This document shows positions 12,486 through 28,099 of a DNA stretch of 64,000 bases, piece by piece. The first letter of the stretch is position 1. Each line of letters opens with the position of its first letter. Below the pieces are notes generated by a model. The model was given only the letters and a program-made list of their open reading frames with translations. It did no database searches and was not told the origin of the DNA. Both the position numbers and the translations under genes were made by a program. The DNA comes from Micromonospora marina (GTDB lineage: Bacteria > Actinomycetota > Actinomycetes > Mycobacteriales > Micromonosporaceae), in contig NZ_FMCV01000001.1 in assembly GCF_900091565.1 (NCBI RefSeq), positions 372,001 to 436,000 on the forward strand, read 5' to 3'.

Positions 12486-13106
12486 TCACGTGATCTGCAC
12501 CACCAGGGCCAGGGCGAGCCCGATCAGGCCGAACAGCACCCCCACCGCCCCGCAGGAGATCCCCGCCACCGCCAGGCCGGCACCGGTGAACCGGACCGAA
12601 GGGGGCGGCGCAGGCCGCCGGATCTGCCGCCGGGCGAGCAGCCCGGCCACCACCGCACCGACGCCGACCAGCCCGCCCAGCACCGTGAACGCGCCCGCCG
12701 CCCAGGCGCCGCCGTAGTCGCGGCCGGCCAGGCCGAAGCACAACACCAGCAGCGACACCCCGATCGCGGCGATCCCGGCCACGAGCGACCCGATGGCCAG
12801 GCCCGAGGGGACAGGCGGCACGTCGAGGTGGACCACACCGAACGGCGTACCCGGCACCGCGTCGACCCGCTTCGGCAGTCGCGGCGCCTCGGCCGGCGGC
12901 GGCGGGAACGCCGGAGCGCCGTGCGGACCCCAGCCGCCGTGGCCGGGCGCGCTCACCGGGGCCGGCCACCCGCCGCCGTGCGCCGGCGGATTCCCCGGGT
13001 ACGCCCCGTACGCCGGCCCCGGGTCGTGCACCGGCGCGGACGCGGGAGCCGGCGGGTACGGCCCGGGGCGGGTCGGGTCGCCTCCCGGCGGAGCCGGTTC
13101 CGTCAC
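12486..13106 (-). CDS. Proline-rich DUF4190-like membrane protein
   Basis: The 206-residue product has a Pro/Gly/Ala/His-rich cytoplasmic-type N-terminus of about 95 residues followed by hydrophobic segments near residues 103-125, 135-160 and 178-205. This arrangement matches DUF4190-type small membrane proteins of actinobacteria, whose function is unknown. The neighbour at 13211 has a related layout, so the two probably descend from a duplication. It lies between rpoC and rpsL, a common place for lineage-specific insertions. Confidence 0.8.
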   Translation of the reverse strand: MTEPAPPGGDPTRPGPYPPAPASAPVHDPGPAYGAYPGNPPAHGGGWPAPVSAPGHGGWGPHGAPAFPPPPAEAPRLPKRVDAVPGTPFGVVHLDVPPVPSGLAIGSLVAGIAAIGVSLLVLCFGLAGRDYGGAWAAGAFTVLGGLVGVGAVVAGLLARRQIRRPAPPPSVRFTGAGLAVAGISCGAVGVLFGLIGLALALVVQIT

Positions 13107-13210
13107 GGGGTCCTCCTGTCCACACGCGCCCGCCGCGCGGCGGACACCGGCCAGGCTACCGCCGCCGATCGTCCCCGGGTGGGCGGGCGGCGGCCCGCTC
13201 CCCCACCGGG

Positions 13211-13591
13211 TCAGTCGAAGTTCGGCGCGAAGTCGTGGCCGAACGAGGCGTCAGCGGCCCGGACCACACCGATCACCACCGCCGCGACCACAGCGACGGC
13301 GGTCAGCAGCAGCCCGGTCCGCGCCATCTGCTCACCGCGCCGCAGCCAGTCCGCGCCGGTCAGGTAACCACCCGAGGCGTACGCCTCCCGGCGCGCCTGC
13401 CGCGCGAGCATCAGCGCGATCGTGGCCGGGACCGCGCCGCCGAGGAAGAGACCGGTGAGCGCGCCGATCAGCCCGAGCGCGAAGACCGCGCGGGCCTTGG
13501 TGGAGCGGACCGGCTCCGGGTCGTACGGATGGCGGTACGCGTGCGGCACGACGGGCGCCTGCCCGGGCACGGTCGTCATGCCCTCCATCAT
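13211..13591 (-). CDS. Small DUF4190-like membrane protein
   Basis: The 126-residue product starts with a Pro/His-rich stretch, then has two predicted membrane helices (about residues 34-62 and 92-113) joined by a basic loop with ARQARREAYASGGYLTGADW. Start choice is uncertain: an ATG at 13579 follows a GGAGG and is equally possible. It resembles the gene at 12486 in layout. No function can be assigned. Confidence 0.75.
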   Translation of the reverse strand: MMEGMTTVPGQAPVVPHAYRHPYDPEPVRSTKARAVFALGLIGALTGLFLGGAVPATIALMLARQARREAYASGGYLTGADWLRRGEQMARTGLLLTAVAVVAAVVIGVVRAADASFGHDFAPNFD

Positions 13592-13647
13592 GCCCCGGCC
13601 CGGCCGTCCGTCCCGACGGAAGGCAGCCGGTCCCGGAACTCCGGACG

Positions 13648-13683
13648 CGACGAGGCCCCCGGCATCAGCCGGGGGCCTCGTCG
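13648..13683 (-). terminator. Terminator hairpin after rpoC
   Basis: A perfect 16-bp stem (13648-13663 with 13668-13683) with an ATCA loop lies 12 bases after the rpoC stop. A short T-run exists only on the plus strand side, so on the minus strand it would act without a U-tract. Confidence 0.8.
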
Positions 13684-13694
13684 TTTCCTACTGC

Positions 13695-17582
<3,888 letters not shown>

Positions 17583-17625
17583 TATGTCCCCTATGTCGTC
17601 GTCTGTACTGCTAGCTAACGAGTGG

Positions 17626-17656
17626 GATCCGGGGCAGGGTGACCCTGCCCCGGATC
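17626..17656 (-). other. Perfect hairpin between rpoB and rpoC
   Basis: A 14-bp perfect stem (17626-17639 with 17643-17656) and a 3-base loop start six bases after the rpoB stop. There is no U-run. It may be a processing or pausing site inside the rpoBC transcript. Confidence 0.6.
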
Positions 17657-17662
17657 ACCACC

Positions 17663-21094
<3,432 letters not shown>

Positions 21095-21221
21095 GATGCG
21101 TCCTTCCGAGGACCGGTGCTGCAGAACGGCTGGTACGCGTGCACTCCAATGACCCCACCAGAAACATCCACAATCGGACATTTCCGAGCAGGGGTCAATT
21201 CGGAAGGCAGCGCAAACTAGC

Positions 21222-21250
21222 AGTGTAGCCGAGAGGCTAACCGCTGTCCA
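21222..21250 (-). promoter_or_regulatory. Promoter of rpoB
   Basis: The -35 box TGGACA (21245-21250) and the -10 box TACACT (21222-21227) are 17 bases apart on the minus strand. The expected leader is about 120 bases to the TTG start. Confidence 0.65.
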
Positions 21251-21576
21251 GCCCACCCCGCAGGTCGTCGCGGAACAAGCCCTGGGACCTCGGAAAACCG
21301 GGTCGACCGGGCCGCTCGGAACGCGACGCTCCTGCCGGTCCGCTCGGGTGCCGCAGCGGCGGTGCTGCCGTTGCCCATACCCGAGAGGCGGCCGTTGCAA
21401 GCGCGGAAGGTCTTGCTGATGTTCAGCGTGCCTGGCAGGTCGGTGCCGCGTCAAGGGCCGGTTACCGCTCGGGGTGTCTTTCCCACCGACGGGCTACCGG
21501 CAGAGGTCGCTGACCGGCCGATGAGAGGACGCTGTACGCCCTGCTCACGCCGTCCGCCGGCGGGCGGCACCAACAC

Positions 21577-21614
21577 GGCGGGCGGCGACCCGGTCTCCCG
21601 GATCACCGCCCGCC
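21577..21614 (-). terminator. Attenuator-like hairpin after rplL
   Basis: GGCGGGCGG (21577-21585) pairs with CCGCCCGCC (21606-21614), and an inner CCGG/CCGG stem sits in the loop. It lies about 60 bases after rplL and lacks a U-tract, so it could reduce rather than abolish transcription into rpoB. That role is known from E. coli rplL-rpoB and is inferred here. Confidence 0.5.
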
Positions 21615-21671
21615 GCGACGCGGTGTGCCCCGGCTCACGTGAGCCGGACGCGCGTCAGGTCAACTGCAAGG

Positions 21672-22058
21672 TCACTTGAGGGTGACCTTGGCGCCCTCGC
21701 CCTCGAGCTTGGCCTTGGCCTTCTCGGCGGTCTCCTTGTTGGCCTTCTCCAGGACGGCCTTCGGAGCGGCCTCGACCAGGTCCTTGGCCTCCTTGAGGCC
21801 CAGGCCGGTCAGCTCGCGCACGACCTTGATGACCTGGATCTTCTTGCCACCGTCGGCGTCGAGGATGACGTCGAACTCGTCCTTCTCCGGCTCGGCCTCG
21901 GCGGCCGGGGCACCCGGACCGGCCGGGCCGGCCATGGCGACCGGAGCGGCGGCGGTGACCTCGAAGGTCGCCTCGAACTGCTTCACGAACTCAGAGAGCT
22001 CGATCAGCGTCATCTCCTTGAACGCGTCGAGCAGCTCGTCGGTGCTGAGCTTCGCCAT
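21672..22058 (-). CDS. rplL: 50S ribosomal protein L7/L12
   Basis: L7/L12 (128 residues) is the multicopy stalk protein that recruits translational GTPases. The N-terminal dimerisation helix ([20 protein letters not shown]), an Ala/Gly/Pro hinge (about residues 38-52) and the globular domain ending [14 protein letters not shown] are present. It follows rplJ by 53 bases. Confidence 0.98.
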   Translation of the reverse strand: MAKLSTDELLDAFKEMTLIELSEFVKQFEATFEVTAAAPVAMAGPAGPGAPAAEAEPEKDEFDVILDADGGKKIQVIKVVRELTGLGLKEAKDLVEAAPKAVLEKANKETAEKAKAKLEGEGAKVTLK

Positions 22059-22111
22059 GTCTGGCGTCCTTTCTCAAGTGAAAACTAAGAACGTGGGTGC
22101 GCCGGGTGGCC

Positions 22112-22657
22112 TCAGGCCGCCTCGGCGCCCTCCTTCTCGCGCTTGTCCTGCAGGGCGGCCGCCAGACGCGCGGTCTTGGCGAGCGGAGCCTGGAACAGGG
22201 CCGCGGCCTTGCTCAGGTTGCCCTTCATGGCGCCGGCCAGCTTGGCCAGCAGCACCTCGCGGGACTCCAGGTCGGCGAGCTTCGTGACCTCGGCCGCGGA
22301 AATGGCCTTGCCCTCGAAGACACCGCCCTTGATGACGAGCTTCGGGTTGGCCTTCGCGAAGTCGCGAAGCCCCTTCGCCGCCTCGACGACGTCGCCCGAA
22401 ACGAAAGTCAGCGCGGTAGGACCGGAGAACAGCTCGTCGAGGCCGGAGATGCCCGCATCGGCCGCGGCACGCTTGGCCAGCGTGTTCTTCGCGACCGTGT
22501 AGCTGGTCTCCTTACCGAGCGAGCGCCGCAGCTGGGTGAGCTGCGAAACCGTGAGCCCGCGGTACTCGGTCAGCACGGTCGCTCCCGCGTTGCGGAAGCT
22601 CTCGGTCAGCTCGGCGACGGCCGTGGCCTTGTCGGCCCGGATCGGCTTGTCCGCCAT
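22112..22657 (-). CDS. rplJ: 50S ribosomal protein L10
   Basis: L10 (181 residues) anchors L7/L12 dimers to the ribosome and usually regulates its own m[23 protein letters not shown] near residue 18 is typical, and the C-terminal helix that binds L7/L12 is present with a short acidic tail. A recognisable L10 leader lies upstream. The ATG at 22657 follows a GAGAGGAGGGAC Shine-Dalgarno. Confidence 0.98.
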   Translation of the reverse strand: MADKPIRADKATAVAELTESFRNAGATVLTEYRGLTVSQLTQLRRSLGKETSYTVAKNTLAKRAAADAGISGLDELFSGPTALTFVSGDVVEAAKGLRDFAKANPKLVIKGGVFEGKAISAAEVTKLADLESREVLLAKLAGAMKGNLSKAAALFQAPLAKTARLAAALQDKREKEGAEAA

Positions 22658-22737
22658 GTCCCTCCTCTCTCGTTGCTCGGAGCTGGTACGCCGGCGGCGA
22701 GCCGAGGCTCGACGACGGCGGCGGAGGCATCACGACA

Positions 22738-22906
22738 ACGAAAAAGCCCCGGCGCAGGGCGCACGGGGCGAGGGCCGGGGCACGGGCACAGTCGGCGGAC
22801 CGTGGGTGACACCGAGTTTCGCTTACCGCCCTGCGCGGGTCGCCCGTCGTCGCGGGACCTTCGACCGTGCCGGAGCACGGTGACCAGCGGTCTTTGGGTG
22901 GAACTA
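22738..22906 (-). ncRNA. L10 leader (autoregulatory mRNA structure of rplJ-rplL)
   Basis: The leader begins after the promoter at 22914-22942. Its 5' part contains the conserved element AAAGACCGCTGGTCACCGTG (minus strand, about 22898-22879) followed by GAAGGTCCCGCG, which is the L10/L12 binding fold. Its 3' end is a terminator-like stem (22746-22753 with 22774-22781) directly followed by five U residues (22745-22741). Known L10 leaders stop transcription when excess L10-L12 binds; the layout here fits that mechanism. Confidence 0.8.
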
Positions 22907-22913
22907 CCGCACC

Positions 22914-22942
22914 AGGTTACGCGACGCGCGCCGCAGCACCAA
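22914..22942 (-). promoter_or_regulatory. Promoter of rplJ-rplL
   Basis: The -35 box TTGGTG (22937-22942) and the -10 box TAACCT (22914-22919) are 17 bases apart on the minus strand. The transcript would start right at the L10 leader. Confidence 0.7.
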
Positions 22943-22972
22943 ATCAGCCGGAGTGCTCCCGGTCACCAGAGG

Positions 22973-23261
22973 TCAGGACCGGGTGCGCCGCTCCCACGCG
23001 TAGCCGGTCAACGCCACCGCCGTCCAGGCCACCGCCCAGCCGGTGAGCAGCAGACCGACCCCGGCCGCGCCGGTGATCAGCACGGCCACGCCGTACCCGG
23101 CGCTGCGGGTCACGGCCCGGCTGGCCAGCGCGCCGAGCGCCACCGCGAGCCGGGCCACCGCCGTAGCGGACGCCGAGGACGAGCAGGCCGGCCGGCACCG
23201 GCGCCAGCGCCCGTCCGGTACGCAGGAAGCTGGTCAGCCGCAGGCGGACCAGCGCGATCAC
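22973..23261 (-). pseudogene. Decayed ABC transporter permease
   Basis: The start VIALVRLRLTSFLRTGRALA in one frame and a membrane-helix end (ALASRAVTRSAGYGVAVLIT, then stop) in another are all that remain of a much longer permease. The central membrane segments are missing. Its GTG overlaps the end of the ATPase remnant (GTGA), showing they were once an ATPase-permease operon. Confidence 0.7.
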
Positions 23262-23813
23262 CGGGCCGCCTGCGGCGCCGGCCCGGGCCGGGCGGAGTCC
23301 CCGGCCTCGGCGCCGGCCTGCTCCGGGGAACCGGATCAGGCCGTCCTCGCCCGCTGAACCTGCATCGGCGCCGGGGCCGGAAGCGCCGGGCGCCAGTGCC
23401 CGACGGGCCGGCGGAGGCTGGCACCGGGTGCGTGGCGGGCGGCGGGACGGCGTGTTCGCGTACCCGAATGATCTGGTGGCCGTCGGCGCGCAGGCGGGCG
23501 ACGGCGGCGACCAGCCCGGCGGCCGGCACCGCCAGCTCGACCACGACGAGGGCCGCGCCGCCCGGCGACGCCTCCTCGGTCACCGTGCCGTCGGCGAGCA
23601 CCTCGCCGATGATCTCGGGGACCGACTCGCGGGCGGTGGCGTCCAGCTCGTCCCAGGGTTCGTCGAGCACAGCAGGCCGGGCGGACGCAGCAGCGCCTGC
23701 ACCAGGCCGACCTTCCGCGCGGTGCCCTTTGACAACCGCGGCAGGCGCACGTCGTGGACACGGGTCAGGCCCAGTCGCCCCGCCCACCTGACGAACGGAC
23801 GGGGCCCCGCCAC
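23258..23813 (-). pseudogene. Decayed ABC transporter ATP-binding protein
   Basis: Only the second half of an ABC ATPase is visible. A signature-like PRLSKGTARKVGLVQALLRP occurs in one frame, and the Walker B region LDEPWDELDATARES continues in another. The shift falls at about 23667-23673, where one G appears to be missing from CTGCTG(G)TGCTC. The Walker A half is absent: the coding trace begins at the rplA terminator. It is inactive whether or not the frameshift is real. Confidence 0.75.
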
Positions 23814-23836
23814 AGCGTGGTGGCGGGGCCCCGTCC
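23797..23836 (-). terminator. Terminator after rplA
   Basis: A perfect 17-bp stem (23797-23813 with 23820-23836) with a 6-base loop starts 14 bases after the rplA stop. It separates the rplK-rplA operon from the ABC remnants and the rplJ operon. Confidence 0.8.
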
Positions 23837-23850
23837 GGGAGTACGCGTGC

Positions 23851-24567
23851 TCAGCCCTCGGCCGAGTCCTCCTGGAAGTTCTTCACGACCTTCGGGTCGA
23901 CCGGGACGCCCGGACCCATGGTGGTGGTGAGGGTGACCTTCTTGAGGTAGGTGCCCTTGGCCGCGGACGGCTTGGCCCGCAGCACCTCGTCCAGCACCGC
24001 AGCGTAGTTGTCCACCAGCTGGTTCTCCGAGAAGGAAGACTTGCCGATGATCAGGTGCAGGTTGGAGTGCTTGTCCACCCGGAAGGTGATCTTCCCGCCC
24101 TTGATGTCCGAGACGGCCTTGGTGACGTCCATGGTCACGGTGCCGGTCTTCGGGTTCGGCATCAGACCGCGCGGGCCCAGGATCCGCGCGATCCGGCCGA
24201 TCTTGGCCATCTGGTCGGGCGTGGCGATCGCCGCGTCGAAGTCCAGCCAACCGCCCTGGATTCGGGCGACCAGCTCGTCGGTGCCCACCTCGTCCGCACC
24301 CGCGGCGACGGCCTCCTCGGCCTTCGCGCCGGCGGCGAAGACGATCACGCGGGCGGTCTTACCGGTGCCGTGCGGCAGGTTGACCGTGCCACGGACCATC
24401 TGGTCCGCCTTGCGGGGGTCGACGCCGAGGCGCATCGCGACCTCGACCGTGGCGTCGAACTTGACGTTTGTGGTCTCCTTGGCCAGCTTGACGGCCTCGA
24501 CCGGGGTGTAGAGCTTCGACCGGTCGATGACCTCGGCGGCCTTGCGGTAGCTCTTGCTGCGCTGCAT
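23851..24567 (-). CDS. rplA: 50S ribosomal protein L1
   Basis: L1 (238 residues) forms the mobile L1 stalk that moves deacylated tRNA out of the E site and can repress its own operon. The ATG at 24567 gives [20 protein letters not shown]. The loop [18 protein letters not shown] and the region [15 protein letters not shown] are typical. It follows rplK by 88 bases. Confidence 0.98.
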   Translation of the reverse strand: MQRSKSYRKAAEVIDRSKLYTPVEAVKLAKETTNVKFDATVEVAMRLGVDPRKADQMVRGTVNLPHGTGKTARVIVFAAGAKAEEAVAAGADEVGTDELVARIQGGWLDFDAAIATPDQMAKIGRIARILGPRGLMPNPKTGTVTMDVTKAVSDIKGGKITFRVDKHSNLHLIIGKSSFSENQLVDNYAAVLDEVLRAKPSAAKGTYLKKVTLTTTMGPGVPVDPKVVKNFQEDSAEG

Positions 24568-24655
24568 TTCTGGTGACTCCTGTGGTCTCTGGCGGGCGCG
24601 CGGCGGTCGCGGCCCTCCCACTAACAGAAAGATCGGGTGGAGCGGTGAAGCGAGA

Positions 24656-25087
24656 TCAGTCGGCGACGGTCAGGCCCATCGACCGGGCGGTGCCGGCGAT
24701 GATCTTCTCAGCCTGGTCGATGTCGTTGGCGTTGAGGTCCGCCATCTTCTTCTCGGCGATCTCACGCAGCTGGGCGCGGGTGACCGAGCCGACCTTCTCC
24801 TTGTGCGGGACGCCCGAGCCCTTCGGCACGCCGGCGGCCTTGATCAGCAGCCGGGCGGCGGGCGGGGTCTTCAGCACGAAGGTGAACGTGCGGTCCTCGT
24901 AGACGCTGATCTCGGCGGGGACGATGTCGCCCCGCTGGGACTCGGTCTGCGCGTTGTAGGACTTGCAGAACTCCATGATGTTCACGCCGTGCTGGCCGAG
25001 CGCGGGGCCGACCGGCGGCGCCGGGGTGGCCTGGCCCGCCGGCAGCTGAAGCGTGAACGTCTTGACGAGCTTCTTCTTCGGAGGCAT
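24656..25087 (-). CDS. rplK: 50S ribosomal protein L11
   Basis: L11 (143 residues) forms the GTPase-associated centre and is needed for the stringent response. The N-terminal proline helix region [20 protein letters not shown] is wild type at the prolines linked to thiostrepton resistance. The C-terminal rRNA-binding domain ends [10 protein letters not shown]. It lies 186 bases after nusG. Confidence 0.98.
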   Translation of the reverse strand: MPPKKKLVKTFTLQLPAGQATPAPPVGPALGQHGVNIMEFCKSYNAQTESQRGDIVPAEISVYEDRTFTFVLKTPPAARLLIKAAGVPKGSGVPHKEKVGSVTRAQLREIAEKKMADLNANDIDQAEKIIAGTARSMGLTVAD

Positions 25088-25226
25088 GTCTCTTCCTGGG
25101 GCTTGGAACTGGGATTCTCGCCGGTCCGCGGGCGCGCACGGTCAGCACGGTGCGGACAGCCGACGTTCTAGGGTAGCGCAAACCTCTACCGGGTTTTTCG
25201 GCGAGGTCGGCGGTCGTCGAAACGCC

Positions 25227-25264
25227 GCACCGGCGGTCACCCTTTCCGGGGTGACCGCCGGTGC
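25227..25264 (-). terminator. Terminator after nusG
   Basis: A 16-bp stem (25227-25242 with 25249-25264) with a 6-base loop lies ten bases after the nusG stop on the minus strand. It would end the secE-nusG transcript ahead of rplK. Confidence 0.75.
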
Positions 25265-25273
25265 CGGCGTACG

Positions 25274-25996
25274 TCAGATCTTGGCGACCTGGTTGAAGTT
25301 CAGCTCGACCGGCGTCTCCCGGCCGAAGATCGACACCAGCACCTTGAGCTTCTGCTGGTCGGCGTTGATCTCGCTGATCGTCGCCGGCAGCGACGCGAAC
25401 GCGCCGTCGGTGACGGTGACCGAGTCGCCGACCTCGAAGTCGAGGACCTTGACCTCGGGCTTGGCCTTCTTCTGCTCGGTCTCGACCGCCGGGGCCAGCC
25501 ACTTGAGCACCTCGTCGAGGCTCAGCGGCGCCGGCCGGTCGGCCCGGTCGGTCGCGCCGACGAAGCCGGTGACCCCCGGGGTGTTCCGGACGCAGGAGTA
25601 GGACTCGGCGGTCAGCTCCATCCGGACCAGGATGTAGCCCGGGAAGACCTTCGCCTGGACCTGCGACCGCTTGCCGTTCTTGACCTCGACCTCTTCCCGG
25701 GTCGGCACCTCGACCTGGTAGATGAAGTCCTCCATGTCGAGGGAGGTGATCCGGGTCTCGAGGTTGGTCTTGACCTTGTTCTCGTAGCCGGCGTACGAGT
25801 GCACCACGTACCAGTCGCCGGGCGCGTAGCGCAGCTTCTGGCGCAGCTCGGCGACCGGGTCGAAGTCCTCGTCCGGGGCCGGCTCGGTGGTCGGGAACTC
25901 CGGCTCGCTGGCGGCCTCGACCGACTCGTTGTTGGCCGCCGTCGCCACCGTGGACTGCTCGTCCGGGGTTCCGGCGGTCTCGTCGTACTCAGGCAC
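25274..25996 (-). CDS. nusG: Transcription termination/antitermination protein NusG
   Basis: NusG (240 residues) binds the RNA polymerase clamp through its NGN domain and contacts Rho or S10 through its KOW domain. An acidic N-terminal extension of about 60 residues precedes the NGN domain ([20 protein letters not shown]); the KOW part is [20 protein letters not shown]. The extension is common in actinobacteria. It follows secE by 35 bases and is probably co-transcribed with it. Confidence 0.97.
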   Translation of the reverse strand: MPEYDETAGTPDEQSTVATAANNESVEAASEPEFPTTEPAPDEDFDPVAELRQKLRYAPGDWYVVHSYAGYENKVKTNLETRITSLDMEDFIYQVEVPTREEVEVKNGKRSQVQAKVFPGYILVRMELTAESYSCVRNTPGVTGFVGATDRADRPAPLSLDEVLKWLAPAVETEQKKAKPEVKVLDFEVGDSVTVTDGAFASLPATISEINADQQKLKVLVSIFGRETPVELNFNQVAKI

Positions 25997-26031
25997 GCTC
26001 GCTCACTTCCGTCAGTATCGCTGTCCGCAGG

Positions 26032-26424
26032 TCAGCTGGGCTCGCCGAAGACCCACAGCACCGCCTTGGCGAAGCCGTAGTCCAGGCCGGCCACGATCGC
26101 CAGCATCACCGCGACGAAGGTGACCACCACGGCCGTGTAGGTCAGCAGCTCCTTGCGGGTCGGCCAGATGACCTTACGCAGCTCTGCCACGACCTCGCGG
26201 AAGAACCGCGCGATGCGGGCGAACAGCCCGATCCGCTCGGCGTCCTTGCGGGTCTTCCGGCCCTCGGCCGGCTCGGCCTGCGCCCGCGCACGGGTCGCGG
26301 TGCCGCCCCGCGAGACCGGCTCGTCCGCGTCGGTGGCGTCGTCGTCGGCCACGCCGTCGACGGTCGCGTCGTCGTTCAGACGCTCGTCGCCGTCGTCCTC
26401 GCCGCGGCGCTTGCTCTCGGCCAC
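26032..26424 (-). CDS. secE: Preprotein translocase subunit SecE
   Basis: SecE (130 residues) clamps SecY in the membrane. The conserved amphipathic segment FFREVVAELRKVIWPTRKEL precedes a single membrane helix (about residues 100-125). The N-terminal 70 residues are acidic and disordered-looking. The GTG at 26424 follows GGAGGGCGAA; the frame reaches upstream to 26616 without homology. The secE-nusG pair is the classical arrangement. Confidence 0.95.
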   Translation of the reverse strand: MAESKRRGEDDGDERLNDDATVDGVADDDATDADEPVSRGGTATRARAQAEPAEGRKTRKDAERIGLFARIARFFREVVAELRKVIWPTRKELLTYTAVVVTFVAVMLAIVAGLDYGFAKAVLWVFGEPS

Positions 26425-26637
26425 TTCGCCCTCCGTGCGGGTATGGGGTCGCACGCCGGGCGGCGTGCGCGGCGTGTTGGTCACGCCGGCCGGACCAACC
26501 GTCCCGCGACGGGCCGCGGCCGGCGGACCGGCCGGGAGGGCCCGAACGCCTCGGAACCACCCCACCGATGCCACCACCACGGGCCGGACGCCACCGGTGA
26601 GGGCGGCGCGACCCACGGAACGGTCAGGCCTGAGGCG

Positions 26638-26710
<73 letters not shown>

Positions 26711-26776
26711 GTGCGGCAACTCACCTCCACCCGGACACGTTGTGCCGAGCGGGGGTCACTTGCCCCACGGCGGACC

Positions 26777-26806
26777 AGTGTACGGGTAGTCGTGCGACTT
26801 TCCCAA
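26777..26806 (-). promoter_or_regulatory. Promoter of tRNA-Trp
   Basis: The -35 box TTGGGA (26801-26806) and the -10 box TACACT (26777-26782) are 18 bases apart, about 65 bases upstream of the tRNA. Read-through into secE-nusG is possible. Confidence 0.5.
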
Positions 26807-26837
26807 CCGGTCTGCCCCTCGCGCGTCGGGCGGACCC

Positions 26838-27230
26838 TCAGCGCGTCGTACGGATCAGTGCCCGAGCCTGCGACAGCACCTTTTCACCCTGGCAGGTGGC
26901 GGTGATGTCGAGCCTGGTCAGGCCCTCTTCGGTGACCTCCTTGACCACCGCCGACACCTCGATCTCGGTGCCCTCGTCGGTATCCGGAACGACCACCGGG
27001 CGGGTGAACCGGACGCCGAAGTCGACCACCGCGTCCGGCGCGCCGGCCCAGCCGGCCACCGCCCGGCCGACCAGCGCCATGGTGAACATGCCGTGGGCGA
27101 TGACGCCCGGCAGCCCGACGGCGGTGGCGGTGCGGTCGCTCCAGTGGATCCGGTTGAAGTCGCCCGAGGCGCCCGCGTAGCGGACCAGGTCCGCGCGGGT
27201 CACCCGGTACGTCTGGGTGGGCAGCTCCAT
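26838..27230 (-). CDS. hadB: MaoC-fold dehydratase, HadB-like
   Basis: The 130-residue single hot-dog protein has the MaoC/hydratase-2 motif: YAGASGDFNRIHWSDRTA, with the catalytic Asp and His pair, then GLPGVIAHGMFTMALVGRA. In mycobacteria HadB is the catalytic partner of HadA in (3R)-hydroxyacyl-ACP dehydration. I choose the ATG at 27230, four bases after the hadA stop. In a genus without mycolic acids the substrate is unclear. The symbol is by analogy. Confidence 0.85.
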   Translation of the reverse strand: MELPTQTYRVTRADLVRYAGASGDFNRIHWSDRTATAVGLPGVIAHGMFTMALVGRAVAGWAGAPDAVVDFGVRFTRPVVVPDTDEGTEIEVSAVVKEVTEEGLTRLDITATCQGEKVLSQARALIRTTR

Positions 27231-27234
27231 GTCC

Positions 27235-27681
27235 TCAGGCCTCCCCGCGTACGACGATCTTGGACCACACGGCGACCACCGGCTCACCGTCCACAGTGCT
27301 CACGTCCGTGCGGGTGGTCAGGAAGCCGTGCCCGCCCCGGGTGGTGACCTCCTCGATGGTGCTCACGCACACCAACTCGTCCCCGGCCACCACCGGCCGG
27401 GTGTACGCGAACCGCTGGTCGCCGTGCACCACACGGCTGTAGTCGACGCCGAGCGCCGGATCCTCGACGATCTGCCGGCTGGCCGCCATCGTGACGACCA
27501 CCGGGAACGTCGGCGGCGCCACCACGTCGGGGTGGCCGAGCGCCCGGGCCGCCTCCGGGTCGTGGTGAGCCGGGTCGGTCGCGCCGACGGCGGTGGCGAA
27601 CTCGCGGATCTTTTCTCGGCCCACCTGATAGGGGGCGGTCGGCGGGTACGTCCGGCCGACGAAGGACGGGTCCAGGGACAT
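27235..27681 (-). CDS. hadA: MaoC-like N-terminal-domain protein, HadA-like
   Basis: The 148-residue hot-dog protein starts MSLDPSFVGRTYPPTAPYQV and has the pattern EFATAVGATDPAHHDPEAAR typical of FAS1-type dehydratase N-terminal domains (HadA/HadC). Such subunits bind the acyl chain while HadB supplies catalysis. The gene lies between rpmG and hadB as in many actinobacteria. Its start is only 16 bases beyond the T-run of the rpmG terminator, and no strong Shine-Dalgarno is visible. Confidence 0.85.
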   Translation of the reverse strand: MSLDPSFVGRTYPPTAPYQVGREKIREFATAVGATDPAHHDPEAARALGHPDVVAPPTFPVVVTMAASRQIVEDPALGVDYSRVVHGDQRFAYTRPVVAGDELVCVSTIEEVTTRGGHGFLTTRTDVSTVDGEPVVAVWSKIVVRGEA

Positions 27682-27696
27682 GTCGCCGAACCTACA

Positions 27697-27766
27697 CGGA
27701 AAACACGAACGCCGATCCGCCCGGTCGGGCGGCCTGGAGGCCACCCGTCAGGTGGATCGGCGTTCG
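27697..27766 (-). terminator. Terminator after rpmG
   Basis: A 13-bp stem (27706-27718 with 27754-27766) encloses an inner GC-rich hairpin and is followed on the minus strand by TGTTTTCC (27705-27698). This is the clearest intrinsic terminator of the window. Confidence 0.8.
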
Positions 27767-27800
27767 AGAAGCTGCTGCGAGCCGGCTGCGCCGGCCGCGA

Positions 27801-27968
27801 TCAGCGGGTCTCGCGGTGGACGGTGTGCTTGCCGTCCCGGGGGCAGAACTTCTTCAGCTCGATGCGGTCCGGGTCGTTACGGCGGTTCTTGCGCGTGATG
27901 TAGTTGCGCTCCTTGCACTCCACACACGCCAAAGTGATCTTCGGCCGGACATCGGTCGCCTTCGCCAC
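27801..27968 (-). CDS. rpmG: 50S ribosomal protein L33
   Basis: L33 (55 residues) is too short for many ORF scans but is clear: [20 protein letters not shown] at the start and HTVHRETR at the end. It lies near the E site of the large subunit. The first zinc pair CVEC is present, but the second pair reads CPRD where related actinobacterial L33 have CxxC, so only three of the four zinc cysteines remain. The start is the GTG at 27968. Confidence 0.95.
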   Translation of the reverse strand: MAKATDVRPKITLACVECKERNYITRKNRRNDPDRIELKKFCPRDGKHTVHRETR

Positions 27969-28012
27969 GGCGGAGTGCCTTCCTCGCTCACGGATAACAA
28001 CTACGGCGTGTC

Positions 28013-28042
28013 AGCGTACGCGCTGACGACGCGGACATGCAA
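28013..28042 (-). promoter_or_regulatory. Promoter of rpmG
   Basis: The -35 box TTGCAT (28037-28042) and the -10 box TACGCT (28013-28018) are 18 bases apart. Transcription would start about 38 bases ahead of the GTG. Confidence 0.55.
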
Positions 28043-28063
28043 AGTGGGCGCCTGCGGCGCCCA
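28041..28063 (-). terminator. Terminator after the tRNA-Thr/tRNA-Met transcript
   Basis: An 8-bp stem (28045-28052 with 28056-28063) with a 3-base loop is followed by ACTTT on the minus strand. It overlaps the upstream edge of the rpmG promoter. Confidence 0.55.
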
Positions 28064-28099
28064 TCCCACCGGCCACCGGGCTGACCCGGAGGACGAGAG

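Larger units (their letters stand above)
21095..21671 (-). promoter_or_regulatory. rplL-rpoB intergenic region (no gene seen)
   Basis: This 577-base gap holds a compound hairpin close to rplL (21577-21614) and a separate rpoB promoter (21222-21250). It allows rpoBC to be expressed both by read-through from rplJL and independently. No coding frame is convincing. Confidence 0.65.

Noticed and set aside
21095..21454. Upstream extension of rpoB to 21454
   Set aside because: It crosses the rpoB promoter and lacks homology; the TTG at 21094 has a good Shine-Dalgarno and the conserved start.
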